A DNA stretch of 64,000 nt from Paraliobacillus sp044383835 (GTDB lineage: Bacteria; Bacillota; Bacilli; Bacillales; Amphibacillaceae): assembly GCF_044383835.1 (NCBI RefSeq), contig NZ_JBISEP010000005.1:62001-126000 (forward strand). Reading direction: 5' to 3'. Numbering within the stretch: position 1 is the first letter of the stretch; each line of letters starts with the position of its first letter. The position numbers were made by a program, and so were the translations under genes. The notes below the pieces were generated by a model. The model worked only from the letters and a program-made list of their open reading frames with translations. It searched no databases and had not been told where the DNA came from. Of the stretch, positions 1 through 8,942 are shown in pieces.

Positions 1-2
1 CT

Positions 3-89
3 AACAATGGGGGGCAGTTCAGTTTGGTGTGGTCGCTTTTTCTTTTACATGATAAGAAGATAGAGTTCTCTGATGTGGAAAATAATTGA
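3..89 (+). CDS. Possible 3' end of a gene cut by the window edge
   Basis: One frame is open from the left edge to TGA at 87-89, giving a 28-residue tail (starts NNGGQFSLVW, ends DVENN). It stops just before the convergent small gene on the minus strand, which is normal convergent spacing. No family can be assigned from so short a tail, and it could be a chance open frame. Sequence to the left would settle it. Confidence 0.35.
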   Translation, partial: NNGGQFSLVWSLFLLHDKKIEFSDVENN

Positions 90-95
90 GCGCAG

Positions 96-260
96 CTACT
101 GTTTGTCAGTTTCAATGATACTTGTATTTGCATTAATATTTGTACTTAAAGACTCAGAATTAGCTGAATTTTTTTTCTTTCTTTTCATTCTTCTTTTACT
201 ACATCCACAACCACTAGAACGACGAACAGGTTTGGTTTTTATAACTTTACGTTGGGGCAT
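96..260 (-). CDS. Small basic protein with GCGCS motif, unknown function
   Basis: A 54-residue protein. I place the start at the ATG at 258-260, because the strong site AAAGGAGGT lies 7-8 bases before it; an in-frame start further upstream at 290 has no such site. The first 30 residues are very basic (KTKPVRRSSGCGCSKRR, then a KRKKK run) and the rest is polar and Ser/Asn/Thr-rich. No membrane segment or signal peptide is visible. The Cys-Gly-Cys pair and basic run would suit a spore or nucleic-acid associated protein, but that is inference. Its neighbours are also unrecognised. Confidence 0.55.
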   Translation of the reverse strand: MPQRKVIKTKPVRRSSGCGCSKRRMKRKKKNSANSESLSTNINANTSIIETDKQ

Positions 261-484
261 ATGTTTAACCTCCTTTTGAAAATTTATCACGACTAGATAG
301 AAAGTTTATGGAAATCAGTCTGAACTCTACTTAAGCTTGCATTTATTTTATGTACTATATTGTACGAATGATTGTATCAAGACCTATAAAAACAATATAG
401 ATCTTGATATTCTACGTTTTATTCGTAAGCTTTACTCACATTCAATAAATTTTGGACTGTTTCTAAGTGGGGGAGCATTTGTAA

Positions 485-1336
485 TTAGTCCATTAATTTA
501 TCAAGAAAACGCCGAAATACAGATTTTTTATCTTTTGGAGCTTTTGTCTGGTTTATTTGAACAGTAGATTTATTTGTTGTCTCTTTTTTTTCTGCCCGTT
601 CAATCACATCATCATTTTTTATTTCTAAATGATCTAACTCCGCTTTTGGTTTAGAAGAATCTAAACTTTCCGTTTGTTTCGATTGCTTTTCTTTTAATTT
701 CTGTATTTGTTTTGTTTTTGCTTGTAGAAGTGCTTGGTTATGGTGGGAGGACATTTTATTCATTTCCGGAAGTAAATAGGCTTTTTTATAAGATTTTAAA
801 TCTTTAAAATGGAAAGGTTTAGGATGTGAGGGGGAATTACTAATTTTTTTGTTAATTGTTGTTTTATTTATTGTAGATAAAAAATTATTTTCATTAATAT
901 TATTTTCGGTGTGATTTAATTTAGATTCAGTCACTTTATGCACCTCCTTATCTGTTTGTTGATCTAATGAAATCCATCGATTATATAGGTGATAGATTGC
1001 TAGGAAGTGAATAGATATTTCATCAACAATGAATGATTGTAAGAAATCTGTCGTCTCTGTCATCGTATTTAATTCTCTTTCTTTTTCTAGCTCATATTGT
1101 AATCGTTGATTTTTTTTAATTAGATTATTGCTCTCTATTTTTTGGTTATTTATTTTTTCGTTTAAAGTAAGGATTTTCCCATGTAGATCACATATTTCCG
1201 AAGTTAATTTGTCGTTTTTTTGTTTTAATACTGCGTACTCTTTGCTTATGTCATTTCGTTGATAGCTTTTAATTAGTTTTTTATAGTGCTTTTGTTGCAG
1301 TAGTAAATACTGTATGTCATTTTGATCATAGCTCAT
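485..1336 (-). CDS. Coiled-coil hypothetical protein
   Basis: A 283-residue protein of unrecognised family. Residues about 1-95 are rich in Lys/Glu/Leu/Asn with heptad-like spacing and probably form a coiled coil. A short hydrophobic stretch follows at about 100-125 (includes HFLAIYHLYNRW). The remainder is low-complexity, Lys/Ser/Asn-rich, with a second charged helix around 200-225 and a basic C-terminus (KSVFRRFLDKLMD). It has no signal peptide and no catalytic motif. It is transcribed divergently from the Cys-rich gene at 1549. The composition resembles spore morphogenetic or coat-associated proteins, but this is not proof. Confidence 0.6.
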   Translation of the reverse strand: MSYDQNDIQYLLLQQKHYKKLIKSYQRNDISKEYAVLKQKNDKLTSEICDLHGKILTLNEKINNQKIESNNLIKKNQRLQYELEKERELNTMTETTDFLQSFIVDEISIHFLAIYHLYNRWISLDQQTDKEVHKVTESKLNHTENNINENNFLSTINKTTINKKISNSPSHPKPFHFKDLKSYKKAYLLPEMNKMSSHHNQALLQAKTKQIQKLKEKQSKQTESLDSSKPKAELDHLEIKNDDVIERAEKKETTNKSTVQINQTKAPKDKKSVFRRFLDKLMD

Positions 1337-1548
1337 AAATAAGTCAGCTCCAACATTACTATACTACTGTAATTATATGTTGTGTCATCATGTGTGTGCT
1401 TCTTTTATCAAATATATCTCAAGTCTGTGATAGATACCTTTTTTCATTTAATACATGCAAAATAGACTATTGTATAAGGCAACAATAAGTTATTTACATA
1501 CTTTAGTATCGAAAGAAAAATAATTTGTATAAAGGAGAGTTAGATAAG

Positions 1549-2226
1549 ATGCAAGGTCTATCATTAAATGGAGGACAAGAGCTAGTCTGTTTTAATGCCG
1601 AAAAAGTGTATGATTGGGTGGTTCTCCAAACGACTCTGAATCAAAATATCCCTCAATCAGATATAACTGGTATAACGATTAACCCATGTGCTGCATCAAT
1701 AACGAATTTATTAACTAGATGTTACCTAGTTGATCAGTATGGCAATCCATTACCGCAAAATGATGAAATAGAAGTAGAAGAAACAGAAGATAGACAAGAT
1801 CGTAAATTCATCATTGATGATAATAAAGTAAAACTTCAACGTGTCAGCTTCGACAAAAAAATTTACGTTGTTATTGAGTTCAGAGGCTTGGATGGAGGTT
1901 ATAAATTTATAGAAACATCAGATCCAATTGAACTAACGATTCCCGAATCTGCATATCTTTGTGCGCCAGAAGGAACAAGGTTAATTGTTCGAATATCAGA
2001 TGTAAATTGTAGTGCAAGTGTGAAGTGTACAGAATTTGCTTTAGAAAGTGTTGATGTATCTTTAGATATTTGTCAAAGCGTGCAAACTGTAGCAGATGTG
2101 ACACTAGAATTAGTCGCAAACTTCTGTGAGCCAAGGGATAATATTCTTGAAGAACTATGCCCGAATCCAGTTATTCCACCACAATGTCCAGTTGTTTTTC
2201 CGGGAACAAATAACGGTTGCTCTTAA
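1549..2226 (+). CDS. Cys-rich protein, possible spore-surface protein
   Basis: About 225 residues from the ATG at 1549, chosen because AAAGGAG at 1531-1537 sits at usable distance; a TTG at 1525 would precede that site. The N-terminus carries a conserved-looking LVCFNAEKVYDWVV segment. Cysteines are spread along the chain and cluster near the end (VNCSASVKC, LDIC, ANFC, ELCPNP, PQCP, final NGCS). The predicted fold is beta-rich with no signal peptide. Cys-rich, Pro-containing C-termini of this kind are seen in coat and exosporium proteins of spore formers, so I infer a spore-surface role. A terminator follows directly, so it is probably monocistronic. Confidence 0.6.
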   Translation: MQGLSLNGGQELVCFNAEKVYDWVVLQTTLNQNIPQSDITGITINPCAASITNLLTRCYLVDQYGNPLPQNDEIEVEETEDRQDRKFIIDDNKVKLQRVSFDKKIYVVIEFRGLDGGYKFIETSDPIELTIPESAYLCAPEGTRLIVRISDVNCSASVKCTEFALESVDVSLDICQSVQTVADVTLELVANFCEPRDNILEELCPNPVIPPQCPVVFPGTNNGCS

Positions 2227-2247
2227 TTAGATGATTAGTAAACAGTG

Positions 2248-2277
2248 AGACTATTTCTTTTGGGATAGTCTTTTTTC
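2248..2277 (+). terminator. Rho-independent terminator after the Cys-rich gene
   Basis: Inverted repeat AGACTAT (2248-2254) and ATAGTCT (2265-2271), followed by a T-rich run. It ends the transcript of the 1549-2226 gene. Confidence 0.75.
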
Positions 2278-2339
2278 TTTTATCCAATAATTAATATTTT
2301 AGTTTATTTAACATAAATTGATACAAAGGGGGCGGTAAC

Positions 2340-2906
2340 GTGAATGAATTACCATCTATAATAGAGGAAAAAATACAAGAGTTAGATTTACAAAGAGAAG
2401 CTTTTATTTCAAAAATTAAACGGATGATGGATAACAATAGAACAAGTGACCAACAAGCTGTAGAAATGGAAGGGAAATTATTAGCTTATTTTTCATACAG
2501 TTGTAATATGGTGGGTTTGAAAGATGAAGATAATCTTATCGTTGGAAGTTTAACCATACATAATCATACGTCGAAACCGGTTAATCAAGTATCTATTGGT
2601 CTTATAATTGAAACCGAAAATGAATATCAGTTTTCAGGAAAATATGTAACTGAAAACAATCAAATGAGTCAATTTACTCCTGTTAATTGGAAACGAATGT
2701 TAAGTGATGAGGATAGTCATACATATTGGTTTCAATGGATTGGAGATGAACCGATGCATCCTTTTTCCACAATATCATTTTCCGATTTCAGCATAAGTTG
2801 GAAAAACAATAATCCTTTTTATTGCTCTATAAAAGGATTTATCTATACAGATGAAACGAGATCAGGCGTGCAGGTGAATAATAAAATTAGTATACAAGTA
2901 AGCTAA
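2340..2906 (+). CDS. Hypothetical protein, unrecognised
   Basis: A 188-residue protein starting with GTG; the AAAGGGGGCGG tract about 6 bases upstream supports this start. The first 40 residues look helical and charged. The remainder (about 60-188) alternates hydrophobic and polar residues as in a beta-sandwich, with aromatics such as YWFQWIGDE. There is no signal peptide or membrane segment. It is followed after 18 bases by another small GTG-start gene, and the pair probably forms an operon. I do not recognise the family. Confidence 0.6.
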   Translation: MNELPSIIEEKIQELDLQREAFISKIKRMMDNNRTSDQQAVEMEGKLLAYFSYSCNMVGLKDEDNLIVGSLTIHNHTSKPVNQVSIGLIIETENEYQFSGKYVTENNQMSQFTPVNWKRMLSDEDSHTYWFQWIGDEPMHPFSTISFSDFSISWKNNNPFYCSIKGFIYTDETRSGVQVNNKISIQVS

Positions 2907-2924
2907 GAAGGGGAGAGCTAAATC

Positions 2925-3182
2925 GTGAATCAAGATGTGCTATGGGGGAAAATTAAAGATGAATTAAATGAACTGTTATTAAATGAGGAGACGGATTATG
3001 AAGTGATAGAAGACCTTATTTATTTATTATTACTAAAAAGAATGTGGTATAAGGATAAAGAGCGACTAACATTATCAAATCAACGAGAATCAAACATTTT
3101 AAATCAAATTGAACAAGTTATGGAAAAAGATAAACACAGTTTTGAAAGCGTGCTGACCGAATTAAATAAAATATTTTACTGA
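2925..3182 (+). CDS. Small acidic helical protein, unrecognised
   Basis: An 85-residue protein with GTG start, preceded by AAGGGGAG. The sequence is acidic and Leu-rich (DELNELLLNEETDYEVIEDL, LLLLKRMWYKDKERL) and should be all helical. It shares an operon with the 2340-2906 gene and is closed by a terminator. A partner or adaptor protein for its neighbour is possible; there is no sequence evidence for a specific function. Confidence 0.55.
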   Translation: MNQDVLWGKIKDELNELLLNEETDYEVIEDLIYLLLLKRMWYKDKERLTLSNQRESNILNQIEQVMEKDKHSFESVLTELNKIFY

Positions 3183-3183
3183 A

Positions 3184-3212
3184 AAGGAAGGGATACTCAC
3201 CTTCTTTTTTCT
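3184..3212 (+). terminator. Terminator after the two-gene hypothetical operon
   Basis: GAAGG paired with CCTTC (3200-3204) around an 8-base loop, followed by TTTTTTCTTTT. Confidence 0.6.
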
Positions 3213-3270
3213 TTTGTTTCTAAAAACGTGCTACAATTAATGCAACATCGATAAACAAGGTGTGATAAAG

Positions 3271-3942
3271 ATGCCAACGAAAAAAAGGAAAAAGAAATGG
3301 TTAAAAACTATTAATCTAACAATAGGTACAACGTGCATCATTGCTTTCGTACTTATACTAGTTGCGTTGTTTTCTAGTGAACGGTTAAGTGAGCCATCAA
3401 ATCGCTATCCTTTAACAGAAGCAGTTATTTCTTATCAACCGTTAGTTGAGCAAGCACTTGCTAAAGAAGGTAAAGAATCGTATACAGCTGTTGTTTTAGC
3501 TTTAATGATGCAAGAATCTGGAGGCAGAGGAGACGATCCGATGCAAGCTTCTGAAAGCGCGTGTGGGAAAATCGGTTGTATTAATGAACCGACAGAATCA
3601 ATTGAAAAAGGTGTGTCTTACTTTATTGATACATTGGAAGCAGCAAAGGGTGATCTAGAATTAGCTTTGCAATCCTATAATTTTGGTCTAGGTTTTATCA
3701 ACTATGCTAACGAACAAGGGCAGGGATATTCATTACCGCTGGCCATTGAATTTTCCCAGAAGAAATATCAAGAGTTAAAGGATACAGGGATATATAGTTG
3801 TTTACGTGAGGAAGCCAAAAAGTATGACGCGTGTTATGGTGATATTTATTACGTAGATGCTGTTTCTAACTATTTACCTAAAGCATTAGAACATACAGAG
3901 AAAACAGTGGAAGTTGCGCAAGTATCGTTGGTTAGAAAATAA
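3271..3942 (+). CDS. Membrane-anchored lysozyme-like cell-wall hydrolase
   Basis: About 223 residues. I choose the ATG at 3271 because AAGGTG lies 9 bases upstream; a GTG at 3262 is too close to that site. A basic head (TKKRKKKW) and one membrane segment (about 14-36) anchor the protein, with the catalytic domain outside. Residues about 60-210 resemble the lysozyme-like domain of CwlT-type enzymes: ALMMQESGGRGDDPMQASES holds the likely catalytic Glu, and a later LQSYNFGLGFINY segment fits the Slt/lysozyme fold. There is no NlpC/P60 domain, unlike full CwlT. Expected role: muramidase or lytic transglycosylase cleavage of peptidoglycan. Confidence 0.8.
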   Translation: MPTKKRKKKWLKTINLTIGTTCIIAFVLILVALFSSERLSEPSNRYPLTEAVISYQPLVEQALAKEGKESYTAVVLALMMQESGGRGDDPMQASESACGKIGCINEPTESIEKGVSYFIDTLEAAKGDLELALQSYNFGLGFINYANEQGQGYSLPLAIEFSQKKYQELKDTGIYSCLREEAKKYDACYGDIYYVDAVSNYLPKALEHTEKTVEVAQVSLVRK

Positions 3943-4016
3943 TATTGTGAAAAGCTCGAATTTTGTTAAGTGTATATAGTAAACTATTCATAATCAAATA
4001 ACAAAGGGGTATAAGT

Positions 4017-4955
4017 ATGACAAAAAAAGTTTATTTTAATCATGATGCAGGTGTGGATGATCTTGTTTCCTTATTCTTATTAACACAAATGAAAGAAGTA
4101 GAACTCACAGGTGTATCGGTAATTCCAGCCGATGGTTACTTAGAACCTGGTACAGACGCTAGTCGAAAAATTATTGATCGATTCTCGAATTATCCTGTAG
4201 AAGTAGCTAAATCTAATTCACGAGGAGAGAATCCTTTTCCAAGTGATTGGCGAATGCATACATTTGTAGTAGATGCTTTACCAATTTTAAATGAAAGTGG
4301 AGAAATGAAGACGCCACTAAGTTCGCTTCATGCACATCATCATATGGTAGAGAAACTGCTAGAGACAGAAGAGAAGACAACTCTTCTATTTACTGGTCCG
4401 TTAACCGACTTAGCTAGAGCGCTGGATGAAGCACCAGAAATAGAAGATAAAATAGAAAAATTAGTTTGGATGGGCGGAACTTTCCAAGCGGTAGGGAATG
4501 TACAAGAGCCAGAACATGATGGCACAGCAGAATGGAATGCTTTTTGGGATCCCGCAGCAGTACAGCGTGTATGGGCAAGTGGTATAACCATAGAAATGAT
4601 TGCATTAGAGAGTACACAGCAAGTGCCATTAACATTAGATGTTCGTAGGAAATGGGCAACGTTAAGAAAAGACGAAGGTGTAGATTTTCTGGGTCAATGT
4701 TATGCGGCAGTTCCTCCACTTGTACATGTAGAAACAAACTCAACCTATTACCTTTGGGATGTACTAACAACTGCTTACATAGGAAAACCTGACTTAGTAA
4801 AGACAAAAACAGTAAAAAGCAAAGTGCTAACACAAGTTCCAAGTCAAGGAAGGACGATTGAGTCTGAAAATGGAAGAGAAGTAAATGTTGTATATGATGT
4901 AACTGCTCAAGCTTTCTTTGATTATATTACTGGATTAGCGCAACAAGTGAAGTGA
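4017..4955 (+). CDS. Nucleoside hydrolase (IunH/URH family), variant motif
   Basis: A 312-residue member of the inosine-uridine preferring nucleoside hydrolase family, which hydrolyses the N-glycosidic bond of ribonucleosides for salvage. The N-terminal calcium/ribose motif reads FNHDAGVDD, where the family usually has DxDxGxDD; the first Asp is replaced by Asn. Later family segments are present: TGPLTDLARAL, LVWMGGTF and EWNAFWDPAA. The start ATG follows AAAGGGG. The next gene is a second family member 14 bases downstream, so the two are almost certainly cotranscribed. The altered first Asp may change metal binding or substrate choice; cytosolic location is expected. Confidence 0.85.
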   Translation: MTKKVYFNHDAGVDDLVSLFLLTQMKEVELTGVSVIPADGYLEPGTDASRKIIDRFSNYPVEVAKSNSRGENPFPSDWRMHTFVVDALPILNESGEMKTPLSSLHAHHHMVEKLLETEEKTTLLFTGPLTDLARALDEAPEIEDKIEKLVWMGGTFQAVGNVQEPEHDGTAEWNAFWDPAAVQRVWASGITIEMIALESTQQVPLTLDVRRKWATLRKDEGVDFLGQCYAAVPPLVHVETNSTYYLWDVLTTAYIGKPDLVKTKTVKSKVLTQVPSQGRTIESENGREVNVVYDVTAQAFFDYITGLAQQVK

Positions 4956-4969
4956 GGTGACGAGTGAAA

Positions 4970-5917
4970 ATGAAACGTGTAGTGATTGATACAGATACTG
5001 CTGGTGATGATACGATTGCGATACTGATGGCGCTCCATCACTTTCAAGTGGAAGGTGTGATGATCACTGGTGGAAATGTCCAGTTTGATCAAGAAGTAGA
5101 GAATGCGTTATACACCATCGAAGTGGCAGGTAAAGGCGGAAAAGTTCCTGTTTTTAAAGGACATGAAGCACCAATGCTACAACTGGGAAGTGAACAGCAT
5201 CGTACAGTAGAAGATGTACACGGTTCGGATGGAATGGGAGGAGCCAATTTCCCTAAAGCAAAACAGCGTCCCGAGTTAGAACATGCTGTTGATTTTTTAA
5301 TAAGGAAAGTACATGAAAACCCAGGTGAACTATCAATTATGGCAATTGCGCCATTAACGAATATTGCAATGGCGATCAAGAAAGATCCTACAATCGTACC
5401 TAAAATTAAAGAAATTTATATTATGGGTGGTACAAATAATTATTTAGGAAATATCACTCCGGCAGCAGAGTATAATTTTTATGTCGATCCAGAAGCGGCA
5501 CGAATTGTCATCCATTCTGGCGTGCCGCTGACAATGGTTGGCTGGGAAATGTGCACACAATATTCTGTCATGAATGATCAAGATCATCAGGAGATAGAGC
5601 AACTACAAACAAAAGGATCATCTTTTTTTATTGCTATAAATCAAGTCGTGAAGGCATTTAACAAACGTGTGCATCGATTAGATGGAACAACACACCCAGA
5701 TACACTGTTGATGGCTATTGCGGCAGATGAAACGATTATGACGAAATCGACTCCCTATTTTGTAGATATTGAAACAAAAGGGGAACTAACTAGAGGGTAC
5801 AGTGTTGTTGATATTAATGGCAGGTTTGAAAAAAAAGCAAATGTACGCGTTTGTGAACAAGTGGATCGAGAGCGCTTTAAATCTGCGCTATTAAAATGCT
5901 TGAAGACAATTCAGTAA
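4970..5917 (+). CDS. Nucleoside hydrolase (IunH family), second copy
   Basis: About 315 residues. The ATG at 4970 is 9 bases after AGGTGA, while a GTG at 4964 is only 3 bases from it, so 4970 is preferred. The N-terminal motif is IDTDTAGDD, retaining both leading Asp residues. Other family segments are IMAIAPLTNIAMAI, IYIMGGTNN and EYNFYVDPEAARIV. It follows the first nucleoside hydrolase in one operon, and a strong bidirectional terminator lies just after it. The two proteins are diverged in sequence, so they are unlikely to be a recent duplication and may split purine and pyrimidine substrates (inference). Confidence 0.88.
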   Translation: MKRVVIDTDTAGDDTIAILMALHHFQVEGVMITGGNVQFDQEVENALYTIEVAGKGGKVPVFKGHEAPMLQLGSEQHRTVEDVHGSDGMGGANFPKAKQRPELEHAVDFLIRKVHENPGELSIMAIAPLTNIAMAIKKDPTIVPKIKEIYIMGGTNNYLGNITPAAEYNFYVDPEAARIVIHSGVPLTMVGWEMCTQYSVMNDQDHQEIEQLQTKGSSFFIAINQVVKAFNKRVHRLDGTTHPDTLLMAIAADETIMTKSTPYFVDIETKGELTRGYSVVDINGRFEKKANVRVCEQVDRERFKSALLKCLKTIQ

Positions 5918-5954
5918 AGACAAGTAGAAAAAATCAATTTTTATACTATAAATA

Positions 5955-5994
5955 AAACCCGGTATCATTCAAATGAATGATACCGGGTTTCTCT
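5955..5994. terminator. Bidirectional terminator between iunH-type operon and adhE
   Basis: A perfect 16-bp stem (5955-5970 with 5975-5990) and AAAT loop, with A-run before and T-run after. It serves both converging transcripts, the nucleoside hydrolases on plus and adhE on minus. Confidence 0.9.
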
Positions 5995-6016
5995 ATATTA
6001 AATATTAGGGGGAAGA

Positions 6017-8614
6017 CTATCCTTTAAAAGCATTACGATATACTTCAGCTAATTCAGTAACAAGTGGTAATTTAGGGTTTGCTGTTGTACATTGATCTTC
6101 AAATGCGCGATCCGCAAGGTAATCTACTTTTGCTTCAAAATCTTTTTTGTTCACGCCATTTTCCGCAATACTCATTGGAATGTTTAATTCTTTTGCTAGT
6201 TTATAGATAGCTTTTACTAAGCTCTCTACACCTTCTTCAGGTGTGCTTGCAGGTAATCCTAAATTTTTTGCAATTTCAGCATAACGTTGATCTGCAATGA
6301 AATGCTCATATTTAGGGAATGATACAAATTTTGATGGTTTTTTAGCATTATATCGAATTACATGTGGCAATAGAATCGCATTTGCGCGACCGTGTGCAAT
6401 ATGGAATTCTGCTCCTAATTTGTGTGCAAGACTATGGTTAATACCTAAGAATGCATTGGCAAACGCCATTCCAGCAAGAGTCGACGCATTATGCATTTTT
6501 TCACGTGCTAGTTCATTGCTGCCATCACGGTAAGCTTGTGGTAAATATTCAAATACAAGCTGAATTGCTTTAATTGCAATGCCGTCTGTATAGTCATTTG
6601 CCATGTTAGAAACATACGCTTCAATTGCGTGTGTCAATACGTCCATACCAGTGTCTGCTGTAACTGATTTAGGTACAGTCATAACAAATTGTGGATCAAT
6701 AATAGCTACATCAGGTGTTAATTCATAATCTGCTAATGGATATTTCACATTGTTTTCTTTATCTGTAATAACTGTAAATGATGTTACTTCAGATCCAGTA
6801 CCAGAAGTAGTAGGAATGGCAACAAACTGTGCACGTTGACCTAACTCTGGGTATTTATAGACACGTTTACGAATGTCTAAGAATTTTTGTTTTATTCCAT
6901 TAAAGTCTGTTTCTGGGTGCTCGTGGAATAACCACATTCCTTTAGCAGCATCCATTGCAGAACCACCACCAAGGGCAATGATAACATCTGGTTGGAAAGA
7001 ATCCATTGCTGCTGCACCGCGCATAACGGTTTCTTTTGATGGATCTGGTTCTACATCTGAGAAAATTTCACAGTGTACATAATCTGGACGTTTACGTAAA
7101 TGATAAAGAACTTTGTCGACATAGCCTAGTTTAACCATCATTGGATCTGTTACAATGAATGCTTTAGATATTTTAGGCATTTTTGCTAAATATTGCACAG
7201 AGTTCTTTTCAAAATAAATTTTTGGTGGAACTTTGAACCATTGCATGTTAACATTCCTTCTCGCCATTTTTTTCACGTTAATTAAGTGGACTGCACCTAC
7301 GTTTGTGGATACAGAGTTACCACCGTACGAACCACAACCAAGTGTTAGTGATGGCATATATGCATTGTAAATATCACCAATCGCACCTTGAGAAGAAGGA
7401 GCATTTACAATGATACGTCCAGCTTTCATTTTTGCGCCAAAAGCATCAATTACGTCTTGATCTGCGGAATGGATCACAGCTGAGTGTCCTAATCCACCGA
7501 ATTCAAGCATTTCTTCCGCGCGCTTAATCCCTTCTTCATTGCTATTTACTTTATATGCTGCAAGTACAGGACTTAATTTTTCACGAGAAAGCGGGTGCTC
7601 AGGTCCTACACCTGTTAGCTCTGCAACAAGAATTTTTGTGTTTTCTGGTACTTTAACGCCAGCCATTTCAGCAATTTTCACTGGTTTCATACCAACGATT
7701 GCAGGGTTAACAGCACAAGTATCTTCATTAATTACTAGTTTTTCTACTTTTGTTTTTTCAGCAGGACTTAAGAAATACACACTGTGATCAATCATTTCTT
7801 GTTTCACTTCATCATAAATTTCTTTATCTACAATAATTGCTTGCTCAGAAGCACAAATCATACCATTATCAAATGTTTTTGATAGAATGACATCATTTAC
7901 TGCACGTTTTACATTAACTGATTTTTCAATATAGCAAGGTACGTTACCAGCTCCTACCCCTAACGCAGGTTTTCCAGAGCTATATGCCGATTTAACCATA
8001 CCTGGACCACCAGTTGCTAAAATTGTTGCTACACCATCATGTTTCATTAATGTTTGTGTTGCTTCAATAGAAGGTTTTTCAATAAATTGAATACAATTTT
8101 TTGGTGCTCCAGCTTTTACAGCTGCTTCGTGCACAATATTTGCTGCTGCTGCGCTACACTTTTGTGCTGAAGGGTGGAAAGCGAAAATAATTGGATTTCC
8201 TGTTTTAATAGAAATTATTGATTTAAATAATGTTGTTGATGTTGGGTTCGTTACTGGAGTAACACCTGCAACAACTCCGATTGGTTCCGCAATTTCTATC
8301 ATACCTTCGTGTTCATTCGTACTAATAACCCCGATTGTTTTATCATATTTTACATTATGGTAAACATATTCGGTTGCAAAGATGTTTTTAATAATTTTAT
8401 CTTCATAGACACCGCGGCCAGTTTCTTCAACAGCTAATTTTGCTAATTGCATATGTTGATCTAGTCCAGCAAGTGCCATTTCTTTAACGATATGATCTAC
8501 TTGTTCTTGATTTAGATTTCTCATCTCCGCTAAAGCTTCTTGTGCGTTTTCAACCAATTTGTCAATGCTTTCTGCAACAGTTACCTCTTGTTTTTTTTCC
8601 ACTTTTGAGACCAT
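6017..8614 (-). CDS. adhE: Bifunctional acetaldehyde-CoA/alcohol dehydrogenase
   Basis: An 865-residue protein of full AdhE length. The N-terminal half (about 1-445) is a CoA-acylating aldehyde dehydrogenase with the catalytic Cys at about 254 in NGMICASEQ. The C-terminal half (about 455-865) is an iron-dependent alcohol dehydrogenase with GGGSAMDAAKGMW and the metal-binding region NHSLAHKLGAEFHIAHGR. It converts acetyl-CoA to ethanol, oxidising two NADH, and typically forms cytosolic spirosomes. The start follows AGGAGGT. A small gene lies 58 bases upstream on the same strand, and the shared control region carries a Rex box and a cre site, as expected for a redox and carbon regulated fermentation gene. 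Confidence 0.97.
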   Translation of the reverse strand: MVSKVEKKQEVTVAESIDKLVENAQEALAEMRNLNQEQVDHIVKEMALAGLDQHMQLAKLAVEETGRGVYEDKIIKNIFATEYVYHNVKYDKTIGVISTNEHEGMIEIAEPIGVVAGVTPVTNPTSTTLFKSIISIKTGNPIIFAFHPSAQKCSAAAANIVHEAAVKAGAPKNCIQFIEKPSIEATQTLMKHDGVATILATGGPGMVKSAYSSGKPALGVGAGNVPCYIEKSVNVKRAVNDVILSKTFDNGMICASEQAIIVDKEIYDEVKQEMIDHSVYFLSPAEKTKVEKLVINEDTCAVNPAIVGMKPVKIAEMAGVKVPENTKILVAELTGVGPEHPLSREKLSPVLAAYKVNSNEEGIKRAEEMLEFGGLGHSAVIHSADQDVIDAFGAKMKAGRIIVNAPSSQGAIGDIYNAYMPSLTLGCGSYGGNSVSTNVGAVHLINVKKMARRNVNMQWFKVPPKIYFEKNSVQYLAKMPKISKAFIVTDPMMVKLGYVDKVLYHLRKRPDYVHCEIFSDVEPDPSKETVMRGAAAMDSFQPDVIIALGGGSAMDAAKGMWLFHEHPETDFNGIKQKFLDIRKRVYKYPELGQRAQFVAIPTTSGTGSEVTSFTVITDKENNVKYPLADYELTPDVAIIDPQFVMTVPKSVTADTGMDVLTHAIEAYVSNMANDYTDGIAIKAIQLVFEYLPQAYRDGSNELAREKMHNASTLAGMAFANAFLGINHSLAHKLGAEFHIAHGRANAILLPHVIRYNAKKPSKFVSFPKYEHFIADQRYAEIAKNLGLPASTPEEGVESLVKAIYKLAKELNIPMSIAENGVNKKDFEAKVDYLADRAFEDQCTTANPKLPLVTELAEVYRNAFKG

Positions 8615-8672
8615 GTGAATACCTCCTATTTAATATATAAATTATTGAGCATAAAAACCCAAAAATAATTAC

Positions 8673-8900
8673 TTACTTTAACGACGGGTTACGGGGGACT
8701 TTGACAAAAGATACATCTTTAATCATGCGGGTGTTTGGCTTAATAACCACGACATAATGTTCTGTCCAAATATAGCTTGGGATATCTTGGCTTTCTTCCA
8801 AATACATGGCTTCGAATGTATCATCAACTTGCTTTTCGAAGTTCTCCTGTGTATAAGATTCGGCATCTGTACTAAAGTCTTTCCACTGATGTAAAATCAT
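8673..8900 (-). CDS. Small hypothetical protein upstream of adhE
   Basis: A 75-residue acidic protein preceded by AAGGGGTG at good spacing. It ends 58 bases before adhE and sits between adhE and the Rex/cre control region, so it is probably cotranscribed. No signal peptide, membrane segment or known motif is seen; aromatic residues cluster in the middle (SYIWTEHYVVV). It could be a real small protein of fermentative growth or a leader ORF. Function unknown. Confidence 0.6.
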   Translation of the reverse strand: MILHQWKDFSTDAESYTQENFEKQVDDTFEAMYLEESQDIPSYIWTEHYVVVIKPNTRMIKDVSFVKVPRNPSLK

Positions 8901-8942
8901 TTTTTATCACCCCTTCGCTCTTTCTGATTTCATCATAACATC

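Noticed and set aside
73..279. Open frame on plus strand opposite the small basic protein
   Set aside because: Hydrophobic translation is the antisense of the KR-rich gene at 96-260, which has the better ribosome site.
1337..1548. Sigma-E/K promoters for the divergent hypothetical genes
   Set aside because: CATATAATTA on the minus strand is suggestive of a sigma-K -10, but no convincing -35 partner was found.
4414..4842. 142-codon open frame on minus strand within a nucleoside hydrolase
   Set aside because: Antisense shadow; low-complexity Leu/Ser/His content and no ribosome site.
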